A stretch of 8,888 bases of DNA from Hyphomicrobiaceae bacterium. GTDB taxonomy: Bacteria > Pseudomonadota > Alphaproteobacteria > Rhizobiales > Hyphomicrobiaceae. Under the pieces are notes generated by a model that made no database searches, was not told the origin of the DNA, and saw nothing but the letters and a program-made list of their open reading frames with translations. Location: NCBI GenBank assembly GCA_020442225.1, contig JAGRKR010000182.1, positions 1 to 8,888 of the forward strand. Reading direction: 5' to 3'. Shown here in pieces: positions 4,547-8,888 of the stretch (position 1 is the first letter of the stretch; every line of letters starts with the position of its first letter). A program made the position numbers and the translations under genes.

Positions 4547-5836
4547 ATGCTCATCGGTGTCATCGCGGACGACTTCACCGGCGCCAGCGACATCGCCAAC
4601 ACGCTCGCCAAGGGCGTTGCCGGCGAAGGGGGCTTGGCCACGACCCAATTCCTCGGTGTGCCCAAGCGCCCCGCCGCCGCCGATTGCGAGGCCGGCGTCA
4701 TCGCGCTCAAGACCCGGTCGTGCACGGCAAGCGAGGCGGTGACGCAGTCGCTAGCCGCACTCGAATGGCTTCGCGCGCAGGGTTGCCGCCAATTCGTGTT
4801 CAAGTACTGCTCCACGTTCGACTCGACGCCCGACGGCAATATCGGACCGGTCGGCGAGGCGCTCGCCGATGCACTCGGCGTCAAGGGCGTCGTCGCCTGT
4901 CCGGCATTCCCCACTGCCGGTCGGACGATCTACCAGGGCCATCTCTTCGTCGGCGACCGGCTGCTCGACGACTCCGGGCTCGAGACGCATCCGCTCAACC
5001 CGATGACCGATCCCGATCTCCGGCGCTGGCTGTCGCGGCAATGCCGGACGCCGGCCGGTCTCGTGTCGTGGTCGACCGTGCGGCGCGGCGCCGAGGCTGT
5101 AGCCGCCAGCCTCGCCGAAGCAGCGGCACGCGGCGAGACGCTGGTGATCGTCGACGCCATCACGGACGACGATCTGCTCGTGCTCGGCGAAGCTCTCGCG
5201 AGCGCTCGCCTCGTCACCGGCGGCTCCGGCATCGCGCTCGGGCTGCCGCGCAACTTTCTCCGGGCGGCGGCGGCGCGCGGCCAGTCGGCGCACTTCTCGG
5301 GTCTCAAGGGCCGTGCTGCCGTGCTGGCCGGAAGCTGCTCGCGTGCCACCCTGGCGCAGGTCGAGGCGCATGTGCGCGACAATCCCGCCATGGCGATCGA
5401 TGTCGGCGCCGTCATGTCCGGACGGCTCACCGCGGCAGCCATCGTCGCGTTCATCGACCAGAATCGCGACCGCGTCCCGCTCGTCTACAGCTCGGCCGCG
5501 CCGGACGCCGTCGCGGGGCTGCAGGCGACGTTCGGACGCGAGGCCGTGGCACAACGCCTCGACGCCCTGTTCGCAGAGGCAGCCGACGCGCTCGTGGCGC
5601 ATGGCATCGAGCGGCTGGTGGTGGCCGGCGGAGAGACGTCCGGGGCCGTCGTCTCGGCGCTCGTACGCTCCCTCGGCCTCGACGCGCTCGCGATCGGCCC
5701 TGAGATCGACCCGGGCGTGCCTGCGCTGAAGGCGGAGGGCACCGTCCGCCTCGCGCTGGCGCTCAAGTCCGGCAATTTCGGTGGCATCGATTTCTTCGCC
5801 AGGGCTGCGCGGGTTCTCGCCGGCGACAGGGCCTGA
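4547..5836 (+). CDS. otnK: 3-oxo-tetronate kinase (DUF1537/OtnK family)
   Basis: The full-length 429-aa protein is a four-carbon acid-sugar kinase that would phosphorylate 3-oxo-tetronate on O4 with ATP, supplying the OtnC decarboxylase. The N-terminal sugar-binding domain starts at once with IADDFTGASD (6-15) and contains KYCSTFDSTPDGNIGP (86-101), the family's substrate motif. VTGGSGIALGLP (223-234) follows. The C-terminal nucleotide domain has VAGGETSGAV (359-368), GPEIDPGVP (384-392) and ALKSGNFGG (405-413). Nothing is truncated. It lies 112 bp behind otnC on the same strand. Exact substrate (erythronate- versus threonate-derived) cannot be read from the sequence, and related DUF1537 kinases act on D-threonate or other acid sugars. 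Confidence 0.93.
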   Translation: MLIGVIADDFTGASDIANTLAKGVAGEGGLATTQFLGVPKRPAAADCEAGVIALKTRSCTASEAVTQSLAALEWLRAQGCRQFVFKYCSTFDSTPDGNIGPVGEALADALGVKGVVACPAFPTAGRTIYQGHLFVGDRLLDDSGLETHPLNPMTDPDLRRWLSRQCRTPAGLVSWSTVRRGAEAVAASLAEAAARGETLVIVDAITDDDLLVLGEALASARLVTGGSGIALGLPRNFLRAAAARGQSAHFSGLKGRAAVLAGSCSRATLAQVEAHVRDNPAMAIDVGAVMSGRLTAAAIVAFIDQNRDRVPLVYSSAAPDAVAGLQATFGREAVAQRLDALFAEAADALVAHGIERLVVAGGETSGAVVSALVRSLGLDALAIGPEIDPGVPALKAEGTVRLALALKSGNFGGIDFFARAARVLAGDRA

Positions 5837-6011
5837 GGACGAGTGTCGACACTGACGCGCCGCAGCGGGCGCCGATCGTCATCCGGATGTCATTGATTTG
5901 GTGCGACGTCCTCACTAGCCTCACGGTGCTTTCGTGCGTCATCACACGGCGGCCGGCTACGGCACTGACCGCTCGCCCATTCTGCTGCCGTTCAGCCATT
6001 GGAGCGCCCAC
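5837..6011. other. Intergenic region between otnK and the PhoD-like gene
   Basis: This is a 175-bp gap. It contains a perfect 12-bp palindrome AGTGTCGACACT at 5842-5853, 6 nt after the otnK stop. GAGGACG (5835-5841) can also pair with CGTCCTC (5906-5912). No clear promoter or T-tract terminator is seen. Confidence 0.4.
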
Positions 6012-7625
6012 GTGCACCGCAAAGCTTCCGTGCTCCCGCTCGACCACCTCACGCTTACGCGTCGCCAGATCGTTCAAGGCCTCGGGGTCGGGCTCGGCGT
6101 GACGCTGGCCAATTTGGCGCTGTCCCATCGCCTGCTCGCCGGGCCGCGCCTCATCGCCAATCCCTTCACGCTCGGCGTGGCGTCAGGTGATCCCGCCGCC
6201 GATGGCTTTGTGATCTGGACGCGCCTCGCACCCAAGCCGCTCGAGCCCGAGGGTGGGATGGCGCGGGAGGCCGTCGAGGTGAAATGGACCGTCGCCGCGG
6301 ACGAGGCCATGCGCCGCCCCATCAGGAGCGGCATCGCCGTCGCCCGGCCGCAGGCGAGCCATACCGTCCATGTCGAGGTCGGCGGACTCGAGCCCGGCCG
6401 CGAGTATTTCTACCGCTTCGAGGTGGCAGGCCATCAGTCGACGCAGGGGCGCGCGCGCACCTTTCCCGTGGCCGGGAGGGAGGGGCAGGTGCGGTTCGGC
6501 TCCGCCGGCTGCCAGCGCTACGAGGACGGGCTCTTCACGGCGTGGCGACGGATTGCCGAGGATCGCCTGGATTTCATCGTCCACTACGGTGACTACATCT
6601 ACGAGTACAAGGCCATCAGCGAGAAGGCCAAGGCGTCACGCAAGCGGCCGGTCATCCGCGACATGCCCGGCATGCCCGGCAAATGCCTGACGCTCGAGGA
6701 TTTCCGCAACCGCTATGCGATTTACAAGCTGGACCCGGATCTGCAGGCGGCCCACGCAGCCTCGACCTTCATCTCGAGCTTCGATGATCACGAGGTCGAG
6801 AACGACTGGGCCGGCTTCGTCAGCCGCAAACGCGACGTGACGCGCGCGGATTTCGCCCGCCGGCGCGAGGCCGCATTCCGCGCCTGGTACGAGCACATGC
6901 CGTTGCGCGCACCACAGACCCCGCGCGGCCCGGACATCCTGGCCTACCGTCGCCTGCGGATCGGCCAGCTCGTGCAGCTCGATATTCTCGACACCCGCCA
7001 GCACCGCTCGCCCCAGCCTTGCGGCGGCGGCTGGAAGGCCTGCCCGGAGGCAAAGGCCGCGCACCGCACCATGCTCGGCGCCGAGCAGGAGAAATGGCTT
7101 TACAGTGGCTTCCGGGAGAGCCAGGCACAGTGGTCGGTGCTCGCTCAGCAGGTGCCGCTCTCGCGGCTCGACCGCGACCCAGATCCCAACACGCTCGAAA
7201 CGCAGATGGACAAGTGGGACGGCGCGGAGGCCGCGCGGCGCCGGCTGTGCGAAGCGGCCGAAGCCGCGAAACTGCGGAACCTCGTCGTCCTGGCCGGCGA
7301 CGTGCACCACAATCGAGCACTCGAGATCAGGCGGGATTTCGACGATCCCGCCTCCGCCAACATCGGCGTCGAGTTCGTCGCGACATCCATCTCCTCCGCG
7401 GGCAACGGCACCGACCGGCCGAAGCGGACGGACACGCTGCTGACGGCCAATCCGCACCTCAAGTTCTTCAACAGCCAGCGCGGCTATGTCCGGCACGTCG
7501 TCGACCGCAAGCACTGGCAGGCGGATTATATGGTCCTCGACAAGGTTTCCGAGGCCGGGGGCAAGCTCTCGCGACGGGCTTCGTTCGTCGTCGAGCACGC
7601 AAGCCGCACGCTCGGCAAGGCCTGA
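6012..7625 (+). CDS. phoD: PhoD-like alkaline phosphatase, Tat-exported
   Basis: The 537-aa protein is a metal-dependent phosphodiesterase/alkaline phosphatase expected in the periplasm. It begins with a Tat signal: TRRQIVQ (Arg17-Arg18), then a Gly/Leu hydrophobic stretch ending near LLAG (about 44). Residues about 50-155 form the N-terminal beta-sandwich domain (NPFTLGVASGDP...GFVIWTRL). The metallophosphatase core has FGSAGCQ (Cys167, the family iron-ligand position), HYGDYIYEY (Asp194), SSFDDHEVENDWAG (Asp258-Asp259-His260, Asn264), DILDTRQHR and LAGDVHHN (Asp430, His432, His433). I chose GTG 6012 because GGAG lies 7 nt upstream and it puts the twin arginines at the usual place. An in-frame GTG at 5934 would add 26 residues and lacks a Shine-Dalgarno. 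PhoD releases phosphate from organic esters; control by phosphate starvation is likely by family, but no Pho box was recognised. Confidence 0.92.
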   Translation: MHRKASVLPLDHLTLTRRQIVQGLGVGLGVTLANLALSHRLLAGPRLIANPFTLGVASGDPAADGFVIWTRLAPKPLEPEGGMAREAVEVKWTVAADEAMRRPIRSGIAVARPQASHTVHVEVGGLEPGREYFYRFEVAGHQSTQGRARTFPVAGREGQVRFGSAGCQRYEDGLFTAWRRIAEDRLDFIVHYGDYIYEYKAISEKAKASRKRPVIRDMPGMPGKCLTLEDFRNRYAIYKLDPDLQAAHAASTFISSFDDHEVENDWAGFVSRKRDVTRADFARRREAAFRAWYEHMPLRAPQTPRGPDILAYRRLRIGQLVQLDILDTRQHRSPQPCGGGWKACPEAKAAHRTMLGAEQEKWLYSGFRESQAQWSVLAQQVPLSRLDRDPDPNTLETQMDKWDGAEAARRRLCEAAEAAKLRNLVVLAGDVHHNRALEIRRDFDDPASANIGVEFVATSISSAGNGTDRPKRTDTLLTANPHLKFFNSQRGYVRHVVDRKHWQADYMVLDKVSEAGGKLSRRASFVVEHASRTLGKA

Positions 7626-8017
7626 GAGGGATTTGGCCTCAGCGGTTCGCCTGCGACGACCGGAACGCTGTCGCCGGCTATGGGCGCGCGTCGGCCGTGC
7701 AAAGCATAGGCCGGGACAAGACCAAGATGCGTGCTGCCGGTGGGCTGGCGAACCGGCGAGGACGGCCACAACGGCACCGCGCCCAGTTCCGTGAAACGGA
7801 ACTTTCCGTATCAGAAATTTGTTGACCCTGTCTGCGGCGTCGTGGCCTTCTAGTGTGCAGCCGGTCGAGCAGGGCCAACCCCGCGCTGCCAAAGAGAGTG
7901 CCGATCGGTTGCGGGAGATCGCGCTCCAGCCTCGAGACGACAAGAGATGCCGATCTTCGGAAAAGGCATCCATGCGGCGCGCAGAAGCGCTCCGGGCCAA
8001 GGGAGGAATGGGTTCCG
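7626..8017. other. 392-bp intergenic region with regulatory signals
   Basis: No credible gene was found on either strand. The first 150 bp contain nothing I can name. The operator-like cluster at 7785-7809 is followed by a TTGACC (7822-7827) that may be a -35 element, with only a weak -10 candidate. GATGCC (7946-7951) and GGCATC (7965-7970) form a small hairpin in the presumed leader of the genes at 8018 and 8405. Confidence 0.5.
7785..7809. promoter_or_regulatory. Operator-like triple half-site (TTCCGT/ACGGAA/TTCCGT)
   Basis: AGTTCCGT (7785-7792) and ACGGAACT (7796-7803) form a perfect 8-bp inverted repeat around GAA. ACGGAA is then followed after CT by another TTCCGT (7804-7809), creating a second, overlapping palindrome. 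The symmetric TTCCGTGAAACGGAA core is the size of a dimer-binding site and resembles inward-facing TTCC/GGAA operators such as those of IclR-type regulators. It lies just upstream of a possible -35 (TTGACC, 7822-7827) and is placed to control the downstream TRAP transport genes. The regulator itself is not in the window. Confidence 0.5.
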
Positions 8018-8353
8018 ATGACGTTCGAGAGAGCGGCGCGCGGGCTGTTGCTCTGGTGCGGCCTGGCCATGGCGACCTGTCACCTGGCCGGTTTGCAGGC
8101 GGTCCCGGTGGGCTTCACCGGGAACCACGCGATACATCTGGGGTTCATCCTCGCGCTGCTGTTCCTCGATAGCACTTCCCGCTCCGGCTCGGCTGTGGGG
8201 CGCATCTTCGGCGCCGACCTTGGTCGGATGACGGCCAACCGCAAGTGCAGGATGATGCTGTCGACGCGGCACGCACCGCTGCTCTCGCAACTCGTCAACA
8301 GGAGACGGCGGGCGCGCCTCGTTGGCCATCCTGCATCGGCCACCGCCCGCTGA
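8018..8353 (+). CDS. Short membrane ORF resembling the N-terminus of a TRAP permease (probable remnant)
   Basis: The 111-aa frame has GGGAGGA 10 nt upstream of its ATG and two predicted membrane segments (about 9-25 and 39-51). The stretch CHLAGLQAVPVGFTGNHAIH followed by LGFILALLFLD resembles the start of fused 4TM/12TM TRAP permeases, where a first helix is followed by a loop and an IHLGF helix. After about residue 58 the similarity vanishes, and the rest is Arg-rich without membrane segments, while a real permease is over 600 aa. It is 51 bp upstream of a TAXI-type solute-binding protein, the usual partner. It is therefore probably a truncated permease whose remaining frame is accidental, although expression as a small membrane protein is possible. 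A full permease may lie downstream of the window. Confidence 0.5.
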   Translation: MTFERAARGLLLWCGLAMATCHLAGLQAVPVGFTGNHAIHLGFILALLFLDSTSRSGSAVGRIFGADLGRMTANRKCRMMLSTRHAPLLSQLVNRRRRARLVGHPASATAR

Positions 8354-8390
8354 AGGCGGCACCAAGAGGGGCCGCGTGCCCCGACAACAG

Positions 8391-8398
8391 GGAGGAGA
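8391..8398 (+). promoter_or_regulatory. Ribosome binding site of the TAXI receptor gene
   Basis: GGAGGAGA lies 6 nt upstream of the ATG at 8405 and fixes the start of the partial gene. Confidence 0.7.
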
Positions 8399-8404
8399 CC
8401 AGAT

Positions 8405-8888
8405 ATGAAACGACCGAGTCCTGCGTCATGCGTGGCACTGGCGGGAGTTCTGGCCTGCGCCATGACCGCCGCGAGCGCCACCACCGCAACCGCCCAGGCC
8501 AAGCGCAAACAGGTCACGATCAGCGCGCTCAGCGCTCCATTCGGCACGGCTTCCTATGTTCTCTTCGGCGCACTCGAGCAAATCTCCAAGAAGCACCCCT
8601 GGCTCCGCATTGTCGCCTCCGAAAGCCCCGGTTTCGTCTTCAATCTGAAGAAGCTCGACGCCGAGCCGGCGCTGCGCAAATCGACGATCATCGGCTCTGG
8701 CCCGGCCGTCGGCCGGCTCGCCACGACCGGCTCAAAACCCTTCGACAAGAAGCTGCCGAAGGTGAAGCTGATCGCCAACTATACGATCGTCGTGGTGTGG
8801 CTCGCCGCCCTCGAAGGCAACATCAAGGGTCCCGCGGACGTGCCGGGCAAGCGCGTGGCGCTCGGCAAGGCCGCACAGATCAACTGGG
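8405..8888 (+). CDS. TAXI family TRAP transporter solute-binding protein (5' part)
   Basis: The first 161 codons are present and the gene runs off the right edge. A Sec signal peptide (MKRPS, then an Ala-rich core to about residue 30-32 with TATAQA) directs the protein to the periplasm. The mature part has the TAXI pattern: a first strand QVTISAL and the loop PFGTASYVLFGALEQISKK. It continues with ESPGFVFNLKKL, where TAXI proteins bind the carboxylate, and later KVKLIANY and GPADVPGKRVALG, matching the usual 'IKSIADLKGKRVSVG' region. TAXI receptors hand organic acids to a fused TRAP permease driven by a sodium gradient. The ligand is not identifiable; an acid sugar for the OtnK/OtnC pathway is possible but the operon is 2.5 kb away with PhoD between them. 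Confidence 0.85.
   Translation, partial: MKRPSPASCVALAGVLACAMTAASATTATAQAKRKQVTISALSAPFGTASYVLFGALEQISKKHPWLRIVASESPGFVFNLKKLDAEPALRKSTIIGSGPAVGRLATTGSKPFDKKLPKVKLIANYTIVVVWLAALEGNIKGPADVPGKRVALGKAAQINW

Noticed and set aside
3607..4914. A long leftward open frame (435 aa) opposite the HAD, otnC and otnK genes
   Set aside because: It is an antisense shadow in GC-rich DNA. The forward genes carry clear catalytic motifs, while this frame is low-complexity and has no domain.
6636..8000. A long leftward open frame (454 aa) opposite the PhoD-like gene
   Set aside because: It mirrors the PhoD coding strand and shows no motif of its own.
1..8888. CRISPR array or insertion sequence
   Set aside because: No regularly spaced repeats, transposase motifs or terminal inverted repeats with target duplications were seen.

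Overview
The window is high-GC DNA, most likely from an alphaproteobacterium of the Rhizobiales type (Bradyrhizobium or Xanthobacteraceae-like). This rests on GC-rich codon use, a TAXI/TRAP uptake gene, a Tat-exported PhoD phosphatase and a four-carbon acid-sugar module. No taxonomic marker gene is present, so the assignment is an inference.

Left part (1-872): a complete tRNA-Glu(CTC) with encoded CCA is followed by a small cysteine-rich protein of unknown function (151-615) and a short gene-free stretch. A gene of unknown role directly behind a tRNA suggests an accessory insertion point, but no integrase or att repeat is visible.

Redox/metal-like module (873-2551): a MarR regulator with a five-cysteine C-terminal tail is transcribed leftwards. 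Diverging from it are a secreted Asp/His-rich protein and a 78-aa thioredoxin-fold protein with a CGVC site. The shared intergenic region carries two copies of a palindromic site, related as a perfect 11-bp inverted repeat, lying on overlapping divergent promoters. This layout supports one auto-regulated regulon, possibly sensing oxidant or metal. It is the best candidate here for an undescribed small system.

Transition (2552-2953): a series of nested inverted repeats, including a perfect 24-bp palindrome, then a 19-codon remnant of a LysR regulator start on the minus strand, then an AT-rich promoter/operator region.

Acid-sugar catabolic operon (2954-5836): a type II haloacid dehalogenase-like HAD hydrolase, a class II aldolase-family decarboxylase (OtnC-like) and a full-length DUF1537/OtnK-like kinase are co-directional with good ribosome binding sites. 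OtnK and OtnC together would convert 3-oxo-tetronate via its 4-phosphate to dihydroxyacetone phosphate. The dehydrogenase and isomerase that normally feed the pathway are not in the window.

Right part (6012-8888): a Tat-exported PhoD-like phosphatase is followed by a 392-bp intergenic region with an operator-like cluster (TTCCGT/ACGGAA/TTCCGT). Next come a short membrane ORF resembling only the first part of a TRAP permease, and the 5' part of a TAXI-type TRAP solute-binding protein that runs off the window end.
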